Assembly: GCF_000203935.1 (NCBI RefSeq)
Contig: NC_008577.1
Coordinates: 3,100,001-3,164,000 of the forward strand
DNA length: 64,000 nt
Source of the DNA: Shewanella sp. ANA-3
Lineage (GTDB): Bacteria; Pseudomonadota; Gammaproteobacteria; Enterobacterales; Shewanellaceae
Direction of reading: 5' to 3'
Shown here: one piece after another, positions 18,626-27,485 of the stretch
How the letters are laid out: each line of letters starts with the position of its first letter
Position numbering within the stretch: the first letter of the stretch is position 1
Notes under the pieces: generated by a model
Databases searched by the model: none
The model's input: the letters and a program-made list of their open reading frames with translations, nothing else
Told to the model about the DNA's origin: nothing
Position numbers and translations under genes: made by a program

Positions 18626-19824
18626 GCGGATTGCTCCCCTTTGGCTTTAACGCGAGTAGATCCAACGCTATCCCCTTCATCCCTGTGAAGCTTAGTTAAA
18701 ATCTCATCCATAACCGCTTGCTGCGCATCACTCAGCGCCTCGCCAGAGACTTGGCTGAAAAAATCACGGAACATGGCCATTTCGCCTTTTTTGATATGGT
18801 CACGATTGAGTGTGACGGCCTGCTCGCCCGCCATTAATCCTGTGCGTTCTAGATGCAGCACATTGGGATAGACACTGCGCAGTTTGCCCATGGCATCTAA
18901 AATGGCGTGTTTATCGAGGAGTCTGACCATCAGATAATCCTCACGCTTAGCATCGGTTTTCCCAAGATCTAATAAATGCGCCAATTCCCCTTCGATAATC
19001 CGCACATCGCGCAGCGCCGTTAAGGGCAAGAGTTGGATTTGCGCCGGAGTTTGCGCTGCAACGTCCACTAAAGTGACTGACTTGTGTTGATGCTGTTCGC
19101 TAAAGGAATATTTCAAAATCGAGCCGGAATAACGTACATGCTCGCAACCTTTATATTGCGGTCCGTGTAAGTGGCCGAGGGCCACATAGTCAAACTCACT
19201 AAAAAGCCGTGGGGAGATTTTATCGGCACCACCAATATTCAATGGCCGCTCGGACTCGGACTCACTGCCGCCATCTAAAAAGCAATGACTAACCACGACT
19301 TTAGGTAACCCTTGGCTGTCGTGGCTGCGGACTAGTTCTAACAGTAGCGTCATCGCCTCTTCATGACTGGATACGCTAAGCCCATTAGCTTCCGCCTCAA
19401 ATACTTGGCGCACGGTTGCAGGTTCGGCGTAAGGCAGCAGATAAAAGTAAGCATCGCCACTTGGGCTGGTTAAGCGGATCGGCGTTAAATCAGCCTGCAG
19501 TGGCCCAATAATGTGCAAACCACTTGCCGCCATTTGTTTGGCCGCAAAGCCTAAGCGTTCGTGCCCGTCGTGGTTACCGGCAATCAGCAGTACTTGTAAC
19601 CCTAACTCTGTGATAAGGCGATTAAGCACCTCATCGAGCAAAGCCACGGCGCTGGCAGGTGGAATCGACCTATCGTAAATATCCCCGGCAATAATCACCG
19701 CATCGACAGAGTGCTGCTCTGCCAATGTCACAATCTGATCAAGCACATAGGCTTGGTCTTCTAAGAGTGATTGATTGTGTAACTGGCGGCCAATGTGCCA
19801 GTCCGAGGTATGGATAAATCTCAT
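18622..19824 (-). CDS. sbcD: Exonuclease subunit SbcD
   Basis: SbcD is the Mre11-like nuclease subunit. Metal-binding motifs of the calcineurin-type phosphoesterase fold are intact: D8 and H10 (SDWHIG), D48 (AGDIYDR), GNHDGHE, and ALGHLHGPQ. It is 400 residues, the usual length. It is the first gene of the sbcDC operon. A 280-base non-coding stretch lies upstream with an unusual nested inverted repeat at 20019-20073. Confidence 0.96.
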   Translation of the reverse strand: MRFIHTSDWHIGRQLHNQSLLEDQAYVLDQIVTLAEQHSVDAVIIAGDIYDRSIPPASAVALLDEVLNRLITELGLQVLLIAGNHDGHERLGFAAKQMAASGLHIIGPLQADLTPIRLTSPSGDAYFYLLPYAEPATVRQVFEAEANGLSVSSHEEAMTLLLELVRSHDSQGLPKVVVSHCFLDGGSESESERPLNIGGADKISPRLFSEFDYVALGHLHGPQYKGCEHVRYSGSILKYSFSEQHQHKSVTLVDVAAQTPAQIQLLPLTALRDVRIIEGELAHLLDLGKTDAKREDYLMVRLLDKHAILDAMGKLRSVYPNVLHLERTGLMAGEQAVTLNRDHIKKGEMAMFRDFFSQVSGEALSDAQQAVMDEILTKLHRDEGDSVGSTRVKAKGEQSA

Positions 19825-20018
19825 CGTTGTTAAACCTTAATGGATACTAAGCCGATTCTATCGCACTGGCGCTTACCGTTTAACTTGCGAAGTTCCGGTG
19901 CAAACACTTGGCAATAACACAGTCAATTGACCCTAAAAACGCTTTAAAAATGCTAGGTTATCCTAAACATGACTGCGGAGTATAGCGAATACCAAGGGAG
20001 TGAAGAGATTTGCAGCAA

Positions 20019-20073
20019 TAAGGCCGAAAACTGTGCTCATGGACTATGCAGCACAAATAGACAATCGGCCTTA
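20019..20073. repeat. Nested two-tier inverted repeat
   Basis: The outer arms TAAGGCCGA (20019-20027) and TCGGCCTTA (20065-20073) are perfect. Inside them TGTGCT (20032-20037) can pair with AGCACA (20050-20055). It lies between the sbcD start and the end of yfcA, 32 bases downstream of yfcA, so it could be a processed 3' end, a terminator lacking a strong T run, or a structured leader. Confidence 0.5.
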
Positions 20074-20104
20074 CTAGGGAGAGTTAAATATGAGAGAGGC
20101 TATA

Positions 20105-20875
20105 TCAAAACAGGTGATATTGGCTGGCTAACAGCTTCACGCTCATGGCCAAGGACATAGTCACCACTAATGGCTTAATGATCTTAGTGCCCTTGGTCAC
20201 GACTAAGCGCGAACCTAAGGTGGCGCCGATAGCCTGCCCAGCAAGCATCACTAAACCGAGCACCCAAATCACTTTGCCACCTAAGGTAAAGAAGATAAGC
20301 GAAGCAATATTGGTCGAGAAGTTTAACACCTTGGCGTGTGCCGTCGCCTTTGCCAGACCAAAACCGGCCAAGGTCACAAAGGCCAGCGCGAAGAAACTCC
20401 CTGTGCCAGGGCCAAAAAAGCCATCGTACAAACCCACACCGAGCGCGGCGGTAAAGGCAAAGGCGGTAGGCGTTAACACTTGGTGACGGTCATCTTCCGA
20501 AATCTTTTTCGAAAACAAGAAATAACAACCAATCGCGAGGATTAAAAAGGGTAAGACTAACTCCAGCACTTTGGCATCGACCAACTGCACCAGAATCGTG
20601 CCTAAGGCGGCGCCCGCAAAGGCACAGATAAGGGACAGTTTAACGGCCTTCAAATCGACCAATCCCTTACGCACAAAGTACAAGCTCGCAAAAAAGCTGC
20701 CACCGCAGGCCTGTAATTTGTTAGTCCCGAGTGCCACCGCCGGCGGTAAACCCGCCCACATTAACGCAGGGATAGTCAGCAATCCCCCGCCGCCAGCGAT
20801 AGAGTCGATAAACCCCGCCACCATAGCCACGCCAAAGAGTAATGCCGCAATTTGTAGAGTCAGTTCAAATTCCAT
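20105..20875 (-). CDS. yfcA: TSUP-family transporter, YfcA-like
   Basis: This is an inner-membrane protein of the TauE/SafE (TSUP) family, predicted to export small sulphur- or carbon-containing anions. It follows E. coli YfcA closely: GFIDSIAGGGGLLTIPALMWAGL, ALGTNKLQACGGSF, GLYDGFFGPGTGSFFALAFVTL, AKATAHAKVLNFSTN. About eight hydrophobic segments are visible. The frame extends to an ATG at 20914; I prefer 20875 (MEFELTLQIAALLF) because it puts the first membrane segment at the N-terminus, but neither has a clear ribosome site. Confidence 0.88.
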   Translation of the reverse strand: MEFELTLQIAALLFGVAMVAGFIDSIAGGGGLLTIPALMWAGLPPAVALGTNKLQACGGSFFASLYFVRKGLVDLKAVKLSLICAFAGAALGTILVQLVDAKVLELVLPFLILAIGCYFLFSKKISEDDRHQVLTPTAFAFTAALGVGLYDGFFGPGTGSFFALAFVTLAGFGLAKATAHAKVLNFSTNIASLIFFTLGGKVIWVLGLVMLAGQAIGATLGSRLVVTKGTKIIKPLVVTMSLAMSVKLLASQYHLF

Positions 20876-21016
20876 GATTGTTATTATTGAGTAATAGGAG
20901 CTAAGGCTTCGCATTAGACTGCGTTTGCCTTATAAACGCAAAGGAGTTATTGTCGCGCTAGCGTGAGCAAAGCTCACACTAAATGCCCTTATCATTTACT
21001 CGATTCGGATACGCCT

Positions 21017-21925
21017 ATGTTTACTTCCTTGCCGCCCCTCAATGCATTACGGGCTTTCGAGTCTGCCGCCCGCTTGCAAAGCATGACTCTTGCCAGCAAA
21101 GAACTGCATGTCACCCACGGCGCCATCAGTAAACAAATCCGGGTATTAGAAGAATTCTTAGGTTTTGCCCTCTTCGTGCGTCTGCATAAAAAAGTCGCAC
21201 TCACGAACGAAGCCAAGCGCTACTTGCCCCATGTGCAAGCGGCTCTGCAAACTTTGTCCAGTGCCACCGCCGATTTACGTAGCCAAGGCTCGCGGCCACA
21301 AACTTTAGCGATCAATGTGTTACCCAGTCTAACCATCAACTGGTTAATCCCCCGGATGGAGCAATTTAAATCTCGGCATCCGCATTTGTATGTGGATCTC
21401 TCGATTGGTGACTTTGCCGTCGATTTCAGCCAAGGCCGTTATGACATTGCCATTCGCAGCAGCACTCAACTCCCCAGAGGTGTTAATTACATCAAACTGA
21501 TGGATGAAGACTTGTGCTTAGTGTGCGCGCCGTCACTCGCGCCTAAGCTCAAAAGCATCGAAGACATCAATCAAGTTACGCTGCTGAAACACACCACACG
21601 GCCAGAGCTTTGGGAATATTGGGCGGATAAAGTGGGACTGGTACTCACGCAGGCACAAACCTTTGGCGTCGAGCATTTTTATATGTTGAGTCAAGCCGCA
21701 GCCAGTGGCATGGGCGCAGCGCTGATCCCACGTTTTTTTATCGAAGAACAATTGGCCAATGGCAGCTTGGTGATCCCGTTTGAAGCGCCTTTTACCAGCC
21801 CATACGCCTATTACTTACTCACGCCCAAATCCCCTAGCCTACCGCTAAAAGTACAAGCCTTTATCGATTGGATGCTCGAGTTATTTTCCCCATATCGGCA
21901 ATCGTCAGATAACGACAGAGCCTAG
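21017..21925 (+). CDS. LysR-family transcriptional regulator, GcvA-like
   Basis: This regulator of about 302 residues has an N-terminal winged helix-turn-helix. LPPLNALRAFESAARLQSMTLASKELHVTHGAISKQIRVLEEFLGFALFVR is typical of the GcvA/AmpR group, and a LysR substrate-binding domain follows. It diverges from yfcA, which is the usual arrangement for a LysR regulator and its target. The GTG at 20963 would add 18 unlikely residues, so the ATG at 21017 is used. The effector is unknown. Confidence 0.88.
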   Translation: MFTSLPPLNALRAFESAARLQSMTLASKELHVTHGAISKQIRVLEEFLGFALFVRLHKKVALTNEAKRYLPHVQAALQTLSSATADLRSQGSRPQTLAINVLPSLTINWLIPRMEQFKSRHPHLYVDLSIGDFAVDFSQGRYDIAIRSSTQLPRGVNYIKLMDEDLCLVCAPSLAPKLKSIEDINQVTLLKHTTRPELWEYWADKVGLVLTQAQTFGVEHFYMLSQAAASGMGAALIPRFFIEEQLANGSLVIPFEAPFTSPYAYYLLTPKSPSLPLKVQAFIDWMLELFSPYRQSSDNDRA

Positions 21926-21930
21926 AGAGT

Positions 21931-21957
21931 AAAAAACCACCTGAGCGGTGGTTTTTT
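21931..21957 (+). terminator. Bidirectional terminator between LysR and rraB-like genes
   Basis: The arms AAAAAACCACC and GGTGGTTTTTT form a stem with a 5-base loop; the A and T tracts give terminators on both strands for the convergent genes. Confidence 0.9.
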
Positions 21958-21979
21958 AACGGCTTATCCGGAGATAGGC

Positions 21980-22366
21980 TTAGTGATGGCAATGTTCATC
22001 GTGAACATGGTCGTCATCCATAAACTCATCATCACCTTCTTGATGTTGCATTACGCCCCATCCATCGGTCATGCCGCCGAACTCGGCCGCAAAATCATTA
22101 AGAATGGTTTCTTGCTCAACCAAGTCATCGTAGTCTGGCACCATGTTGATGCATACGATGATTTCCCACTTGCCGAGTTCATCGTTAAGGTTCAGCTCGA
22201 CTTCGCCTTCTAAATCGGAGTTGGCTAACTCTTCGAGTGCAGATTCAGCATCACGCTGATCATCGAAAACTAAAAAGAAATCAACATCGAGGGCTTTAGT
22301 GAGGTCAATTCCGGCTTCGGCCATCGCAGCCAGCATTTTGCCATTATCGTCGTCTGGAAATTGCAT
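21980..22366 (-). CDS. RraB-type ribonuclease E regulator
   Basis: This small acidic protein of 128 residues has the RraB domain layout: alternating helix and strand, with ALDVDFFLVFDDQRDAESALEEL and a C-terminal FGGMTDGWGVMQ. It ends in an acidic, His-rich tail (DDHVHDEHCHH). RraB in E. coli binds RNase E and changes mRNA decay. Similarity here is at domain level, so an orthologous role is probable but not shown. The His-rich end could bind metal. Confidence 0.75.
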   Translation of the reverse strand: MQFPDDDNGKMLAAMAEAGIDLTKALDVDFFLVFDDQRDAESALEELANSDLEGEVELNLNDELGKWEIIVCINMVPDYDDLVEQETILNDFAAEFGGMTDGWGVMQHQEGDDEFMDDDHVHDEHCHH

Positions 22367-22388
22367 ATCCTACTCCACAGTATCTGGC

Positions 22389-22619
22389 TTATTCAGCCGC
22401 AATGATTTGAACCGATTCACCATTAAAGCTGACGATGTCACCCGCAACGACTTTTTTACGTTTGCGCGTTTCTACTTCGCCATTGACGGTAACCAAACCT
22501 TCATCAATAACATGCTTTGCTTCGCCACCAGCATTCGACATGCCTTGTACCTTTAATACTTTGTACAATTCAATAAAATCTTCGCCAGGATACAAAGCTA
22601 ACTGATTAATTTGCGCCAC
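22389..22619 (-). CDS. ybcJ: S4-domain RNA-binding protein, YbcJ-like
   Basis: This 76-residue S4 RNA-binding protein matches YbcJ: LYKVLKVQGMSNAGGEAKHVIDEGLVTVNGEVETRKRKKVVAGDIVSF. The S4 fold binds structured RNA, probably ribosomal. The start is a GTG with GAGGCG upstream. It is 22 bases from the RraB-like gene on the same strand and may share its transcript. Confidence 0.88.
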   Translation of the reverse strand: MAQINQLALYPGEDFIELYKVLKVQGMSNAGGEAKHVIDEGLVTVNGEVETRKRKKVVAGDIVSFNGESVQIIAAE

Positions 22620-22689
22620 TTAAACACGCCTCAAAAAATAAACCTGCGGCATTATAGCAGCATGTCCCATGGGATGCAGATAATTTAAC

Positions 22690-23226
22690 TTATCTTTGCC
22701 TTTCATCGGCGAGCAGCCCATAGGCACATTCATCCTGCCACTCATCACCTATCTTAAAATGCTGCCGAAATACGCCTTCGAGTTGAAAGCCACATTTCTC
22801 CATCACCCGGGCAGAGCCGATGTTGTCTTTGGCGCAGTGCCCAACCAATTTATGAACAGACAAACTCAAACAGGCCCAATCGACAACCGCCTGTAAACTC
22901 TCAGTGGCATAGCCTTTACCGTGCCCCGCGTGCGCCAGCAAATAGCCGACCTCGGCACGTTGCTCCTCCACACTTTGACAATGAAGACCGGTTAAACCAA
23001 TAAACTCACCGCTATCAAGGGTTTCAATCACCAGTGTAAGCCAATCGCCAGAGGCATAGTCCCAGGTGGCTGAGCGCTGTTCAAACTTTTGCCGGATCAC
23101 TTCGGGAGCTTCAGGAATGCGCACATAGCGATTGATGTCAGGATCTTGATGTAATGCCAAGAAGTGTGGCCAATCCTGCTCTTGTAAACTGCGAAGTCTT
23201 AATCTGTCGGTATAGAGTTCAAGCAT
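22690..23226 (-). CDS. GNAT acetyltransferase, RimJ/RimL type
   Basis: This enzyme of about 178 residues starts MLELYTDRLRLRSLQEQDWPHF, the standard RimJ/RimL-type opening. The acetyl-CoA loop VGYLLAHAGHGKGYATESL and the late NIGSARVMEKCGFQLEG are both present. It transfers acetyl to an amine, and the target is unknown. The frame extends 37 codons upstream, but the ATG at 23226 has GGGAG 5 bases before it and matches the family start. Confidence 0.88.
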   Translation of the reverse strand: MLELYTDRLRLRSLQEQDWPHFLALHQDPDINRYVRIPEAPEVIRQKFEQRSATWDYASGDWLTLVIETLDSGEFIGLTGLHCQSVEEQRAEVGYLLAHAGHGKGYATESLQAVVDWACLSLSVHKLVGHCAKDNIGSARVMEKCGFQLEGVFRQHFKIGDEWQDECAYGLLADERQR

Positions 23227-23252
23227 AGCGGCTCCCCAATGGATGGACGAAC

Positions 23253-23281
23253 TAAAAAAATGGCAGCTAAACGCTGCCATT
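23253..23281 (-). terminator. Terminator of ppiC
   Basis: The stem AATGGCAGC / GCTGCCATT has a 5-base loop; reading leftward it is followed by a run of seven T. It lies 19 bases beyond the ppiC stop codon. Confidence 0.88.
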
Positions 23282-23299
23282 GTCTCGGCAAGGAGATGA

Positions 23300-23578
23300 T
23301 TAACCGCGGCTGGTGACTTCGAGTAAGTGGTATCCAAACTGGGTTTTAACTGGACCTTGAACCACGTTTAATGGCGCACTAAACACTACTTCATCAAATT
23401 CACGCACCATCATGCCTGGGCCGAATGAACCTAATTCACCCCCCTGTGCACCCGATGGGCATGAGGAATGGGCGCGGGCGATTTGCGCAAAATCGGCACC
23501 ATCGAGGATCTGTTGTTTAAGTGCTTGGCACTGCTCTTCGCTGCTCACTAACAAATGTCTTGCTGTAGCCTGAACCAT
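23300..23578 (-). CDS. ppiC: Peptidyl-prolyl cis-trans isomerase, parvulin type
   Basis: PpiC accelerates proline isomerisation in protein folding. This 92-residue protein is a single parvulin domain, with ARHLLVSSEEQCQALKQQI, CPSGAQGGELGSFGPGMMV, and the terminal VKTQFGYHLLEV. It lacks a signal peptide, so it is cytoplasmic. The frame extends 13 codons upstream, but the ATG at 23578 has GGGAG 7 bases before it and matches E. coli PpiC length. Confidence 0.92.
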   Translation of the reverse strand: MVQATARHLLVSSEEQCQALKQQILDGADFAQIARAHSSCPSGAQGGELGSFGPGMMVREFDEVVFSAPLNVVQGPVKTQFGYHLLEVTSRG

Positions 23579-23699
23579 GGTAAAACTCCCTGAATAATCC
23601 TGAGACATTTGCCCCAAATATCATATGGTTCCCGTTTATATGACATCTAAACGGGATGTGAATGTTGAGTATAAAAACATTCTGTTTAATTAAAAAGTC

Positions 23700-23742
23700 T
23701 TAAACTGCGCCGTCATTAATTTTGTAATCGATAACGGCGCAG
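23700..23742 (-). terminator. Terminator of the DUF885 gene
   Basis: The arms CTGCGCCGT / ACGGCGCAG enclose a 20-base loop and, reading leftward, lead into TTTAAGACTTTTT. It lies just after the stop codon at 23759. Confidence 0.7.
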
Positions 23743-23758
23743 CATAATTGACTCGGTA

Positions 23759-25594
23759 TTAAGCCTTAGTCGCCGCAATCCAGCGGTCGATCTTCTGCTC
23801 CATCACCGCCATAGGTAGTGAGCCAGAGGTGAGGATCTGATCATGGAAGGCTTTTAGGTCAAACTTATCACCTAGGGCTTTTTCAGCACGTTCACGTAGG
23901 GCTAGGATTTTTAGCTGACCTACTTTATAGGAGAGCGCTTGACCCGGAATCGCCATATAACGTTCAACTTCAGCAATAATATCCGACTCGGCCATGGGCG
24001 AATTGTCCTTCATATATTGAATCGCTTGCTCGCGGCTCCAGCCTTTGGCATGTAATCCCGTATCCACCACCAAACGCATCGCACGCAGCATTTCGTCTGA
24101 CAGCTTACCAAAGTATTGATAAGGGTCGCTAAAGAGCCCCATTTCGATGCCTAAGTATTCAGCATACAACGCCCAGCCCTCTTCGAAGGCTGTATAGCCA
24201 CTGAAACGTTGGAACTCAGGCACGCCTGTTAGCTCTTGCTTAATGGCGATTTGGAAATGGTGCCCAGGCGCGGCCTCATGTAATGATAACGTCGTCATGC
24301 CCCATTTCGGCTGAGCTTTTAGGTTATAGGTGTTGATATAAAACACCCCTGGACGACTACCATCCACAGCCGGCGATTCATAGGATGCGCCCGCTGCCGA
24401 TTGTTCTCTAAAGCTTTCAACCGGTTTAACCACATAGTCGGCCTTTGGCATCACATTAAAATACTGTGGCAATACTTGGTTAATCTTATCTTTTAACACC
24501 ATGTAGCCATCGATTAGGCCTTGGCGATCGTTATAGAAGTATTGTGGTTCAGACGATAAGGAGGCGAAAAAGGCTTTTAAATCCCCTTTAAAACCCACTT
24601 GCTCACGGACTTTGTCCATCTCAGAAAGAATGCGCGCGACCTCATTCAGACCGATTTGATGAATTTCATCCACCGGCATGGTCGTGGTGGTATGGGAATT
24701 GGCTAAATGCTGATACCAAGCTTTACCGTTTGGTAGACCAGACCAACCGTCCGTCGCGCGGGACTTAGGTAAGTAAGTCTGCTTGAAGTAATCGCGCAGC
24801 CCCGTTAATGCAGGCACTAAACGCTCATTAATCATCGCCTGATAACTTGCTGTTAACTCAGCCTTATCTTGATCCGAAAACGCTTCTGGGAAGTGATTAA
24901 TCGGTGAATAGAAAATGCTTTGGCTAGCATCCGTAGTAAGCATGGCATCAAGCTGTGGAATAATCCGCTCAACTAACACGCGCGGTAACACCACTTTACT
25001 GGCAATACCTTCATTCATGCGATTCTCGGCCAATTGGATCCAATCGATAAAGCCGTTAACACGCTGCTCCCAGTTGCGATAATCCTGTACTGTGTTAAAG
25101 GGCTGCGCACTCTCACCGCTCCCCAGTTGCACCATAGTGATCACTGTGCTGTAGAATTGGCTGATCGGCATAAAGCGTGATGGGAAGGTTTCGTCCACTA
25201 GAGCCATTTCGCGGTCATAAACAAACAGCGCATAGCTGAGTTGTAAATCGGCTGGCAATTGCTCAAGGTCAATCGCTCTCACTTGCGCTAAATAACGGGT
25301 ATTAAGATCATGACGCGCCTTAAGATATTCCTCGGTTAAGTCTCCACCAAACTGCGCGTTGTAATCATTAACACCGACAAAAGTGGCGTAAATCGGCTCT
25401 AACTTTAAGTAATCTTTAAAATAGGCATCAACTAAGGCTGCGTATTTAGACTCTGCGGTTTGAGTTTCAGTTTGAGCTTGGGCGGGTGCTGATGGAGCCG
25501 AACCTTCCTGTACCGCAGCCGTTGTCTCAGGCTTTGAGCAGCCTTGTAAAGCAAACACTAACGCTATCGTTCCCGCTAATAAACTTAATTTCAT
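23759..25594 (-). CDS. DUF885-family lipoprotein, predicted metalloprotease-like
   Basis: This 611-residue protein has a lipoprotein signal peptide (lipobox LQGC, Cys19) followed by a Gln/Thr/Ala-rich linker. The rest is a DUF885 domain. It carries LSLHEAAPGHHFQIAIKQE, the HExxPGHxxQ-type motif thought to bind zinc, and a downstream EGWALYAEYLGIEMG that would supply further ligands. It is predicted to sit in the periplasm anchored to a membrane, perhaps as a peptidase. The substrate is unknown. Confidence 0.88.
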   Translation of the reverse strand: MKLSLLAGTIALVFALQGCSKPETTAAVQEGSAPSAPAQAQTETQTAESKYAALVDAYFKDYLKLEPIYATFVGVNDYNAQFGGDLTEEYLKARHDLNTRYLAQVRAIDLEQLPADLQLSYALFVYDREMALVDETFPSRFMPISQFYSTVITMVQLGSGESAQPFNTVQDYRNWEQRVNGFIDWIQLAENRMNEGIASKVVLPRVLVERIIPQLDAMLTTDASQSIFYSPINHFPEAFSDQDKAELTASYQAMINERLVPALTGLRDYFKQTYLPKSRATDGWSGLPNGKAWYQHLANSHTTTTMPVDEIHQIGLNEVARILSEMDKVREQVGFKGDLKAFFASLSSEPQYFYNDRQGLIDGYMVLKDKINQVLPQYFNVMPKADYVVKPVESFREQSAAGASYESPAVDGSRPGVFYINTYNLKAQPKWGMTTLSLHEAAPGHHFQIAIKQELTGVPEFQRFSGYTAFEEGWALYAEYLGIEMGLFSDPYQYFGKLSDEMLRAMRLVVDTGLHAKGWSREQAIQYMKDNSPMAESDIIAEVERYMAIPGQALSYKVGQLKILALRERAEKALGDKFDLKAFHDQILTSGSLPMAVMEQKIDRWIAATKA

Positions 25595-25674
25595 CTTTTA
25601 TATTTCTCCTTTTGGGTCCGTGATAGCCAAACTCTTCCTATACTTAGTTCAAAGTCTGCTTACGGGATTCATCT

Positions 25675-26184
25675 ATGATCTACTCATTTCGTAACTCAGG
25701 TTTTAGGGATCCTGAAACAGGGGTCTATAACCAAACCTATTTCATGGAAGTATTCAACCGAGAGTGGCACAGGCACATACGTGAGCAACAAAGCTTGGCG
25801 TTATTGTATCTGTGCCCTCACATTCATGAAACCGTCAAACAACCCCATTTACTCGAATTCTTTACTAAACAGGTACAAGAAGCACTGCTACGGGCGACAG
25901 ATCTGATTGCAAGGTTAGATCACAACCATTTTGCGTTAGGACTTTTCAATATTGATGAGGAAGGTACTGAGGTGGTGTTAAAGCGTATAGAGCAACATAT
26001 TCAGGAATTTAATCAAGAATTTGGTAAAAATCACAAACTGAAAATCGATTATAAACTCGCTGCCTGCCTGTGCTTACCGACCCAAGAAAAGCGTATTGAA
26101 TCCTTATTTAACAATGTCTCAAAGCTGTCACTCGAACTCGAACGCAACCAGCAACAATCGCAGGTGTTAGTAAAGCTTCAATAA
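25675..26184 (+). CDS. GGDEF-like domain protein with degenerate active site
   Basis: This 169-residue protein resembles a single GGDEF domain. DPETGVYNQTYFMEVFNREWHR corresponds to the usual D-x-T-G-L-x-N-R opening. RLDHNHFALGLFNID sits where R-x-G-G-D-E-F-A would be. The catalytic GGDEF is replaced by LDHNHF, so it should not make cyclic di-GMP. It may be a binding or regulatory relic. The gene diverges from the DUF885 lipoprotein and ends in a terminator shared with the TPR gene. Confidence 0.7.
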   Translation: MIYSFRNSGFRDPETGVYNQTYFMEVFNREWHRHIREQQSLALLYLCPHIHETVKQPHLLEFFTKQVQEALLRATDLIARLDHNHFALGLFNIDEEGTEVVLKRIEQHIQEFNQEFGKNHKLKIDYKLAACLCLPTQEKRIESLFNNVSKLSLELERNQQQSQVLVKLQ

Positions 26185-26186
26185 AG

Positions 26187-26210
26187 AAAAAGCCCCTTAC
26201 GGGGCTTTTT
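26187..26210 (+). terminator. Bidirectional terminator between GGDEF-like and TPR genes
   Basis: A compact hairpin, AAAAAGCCCC TTAC GGGGCTTTTT, can terminate both the rightward gene and the leftward TonB2 operon. Confidence 0.92.
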
Positions 26211-26235
26211 AGATCTGTATCGCGAATACAGTGAA

Positions 26236-27483
26236 TTACAGTTCGACGTTGTGCATACGCGCTTTTTCTTTGATATAAGCGATATAGCTGTTTGCACTCT
26301 TCTCAGTCTTCTTATCCTTCGCGGCTAGTACAGCGCGGTTATAAGCTGACTTGTACTGTTTCAAACTTAAATGGGCTAGCGCCAATTCGAAGTTTGCTTC
26401 ACCAGGATGTTCAATACCTAAAGAGATGGCTTTCTCAAGCACTGGAATCGCTTCAGAGTATTTCTCATTCAAGCTCAGTAAACGACCTTGTTTCAGGTAC
26501 AGCTTGCCATCGTTATTGATAGCAGCCGCTTTTCCATAAAACTCAGCAGCTTCTTTGAACTCTTTCGCGTTTTGGTAGAAACCAGCCAAAATCTCATAAG
26601 ATTTTGCATCTTCAGTGATGAGGCCCGACTTCATGTTCTTTTGGAATACTTTAGCTGCTTGATATGGCGCACCTTTCTGTGCCATCAGCTGAGCTAAACG
26701 AGTGATGTTAGCTCCAGAATCCAAGAAACCATTACGGTAAGCCAAATCATAAGTCGCTAGCGACTTATCATAGTCTTCTACCATCAGATAAAACTGTGCT
26801 AACTGAACCCATAATCTGCCATCATCCGGGAATAACGGCACCATGACTTCTAACACACCAACGGCTTTTTTATACTTCTTCTGGTTGAAGTAAGACGTCA
26901 GTTTCATCTGATACAGACCTTTATCAGGAGCTTCGGCGAGTGAAAGACCTTTATCAGCCACTTCAATCACTTTGTCCCACTGTTTCAGTTCTGTGTAAGC
27001 AATACCGATACGACGATACATTTGAGAGTCAGCCTTACAAGTGAAGTCCATCCACTTGTAATAGTAAGGAATCGCTTCCTTAAACTTCTTCTCTTGTAAC
27101 AACAAGTCGGCATAGAGGCGCAGTGTTGCCGCGTGATCTGTTCCACCTAAAATATCCGCTTCAACGGCTTGTTTCAGGTACTTGATCGCAGTATCCATCT
27201 TGCCTTTTTCGGCATAGAAGTTACCGAGCATACGCGCAACATACGCTTTATCGAAATCGTTCTTTGGGTTGGCTTCCAACAATACGGCAATCGCTTCATC
27301 AAGCTGGCCATTGGTGTAAGCTTCAAAGGATTTCTGAACCTTCTTCGCAGCACTTTCACCTACCGCTTTAGATTGGCGCTTATCGATTTCACATTTCTCA
27401 GCTGCAACAGCTGAAGAAACAGATAAGGCGCCACCACAAAGAGACAGTAATAACGCAACTGCGATTTTATTTGCATTACGCAT
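26236..27483 (-). CDS. Tetratricopeptide-repeat protein of the TonB2 operon
   Basis: This 415-residue exported protein has a signal peptide ending near AVAA-EKCE. TPR-like repeats cover most of the chain, for example DKAYVARMLGNFYAEKGKMDTAIKYL and GRLWVQLAQFYLMVEDYDKSLATYDLAY. It is the last gene of the operon, 2 bases after tonB2. TPR proteins at this position are common in Shewanella and Vibrio TonB2 clusters and are thought to act as periplasmic scaffolds for the TonB complex. The partner is not identified. Confidence 0.88.
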   Translation of the reverse strand: MRNANKIAVALLLSLCGGALSVSSAVAAEKCEIDKRQSKAVGESAAKKVQKSFEAYTNGQLDEAIAVLLEANPKNDFDKAYVARMLGNFYAEKGKMDTAIKYLKQAVEADILGGTDHAATLRLYADLLLQEKKFKEAIPYYYKWMDFTCKADSQMYRRIGIAYTELKQWDKVIEVADKGLSLAEAPDKGLYQMKLTSYFNQKKYKKAVGVLEVMVPLFPDDGRLWVQLAQFYLMVEDYDKSLATYDLAYRNGFLDSGANITRLAQLMAQKGAPYQAAKVFQKNMKSGLITEDAKSYEILAGFYQNAKEFKEAAEFYGKAAAINNDGKLYLKQGRLLSLNEKYSEAIPVLEKAISLGIEHPGEANFELALAHLSLKQYKSAYNRAVLAAKDKKTEKSANSYIAYIKEKARMHNVEL

Positions 27484-27485
27484 TG

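Noticed and set aside
19969-20160. Small rightward frame before yfcA
   Set aside because: It covers the nested inverted repeat and overlaps the end of yfcA; it has no ribosome site.
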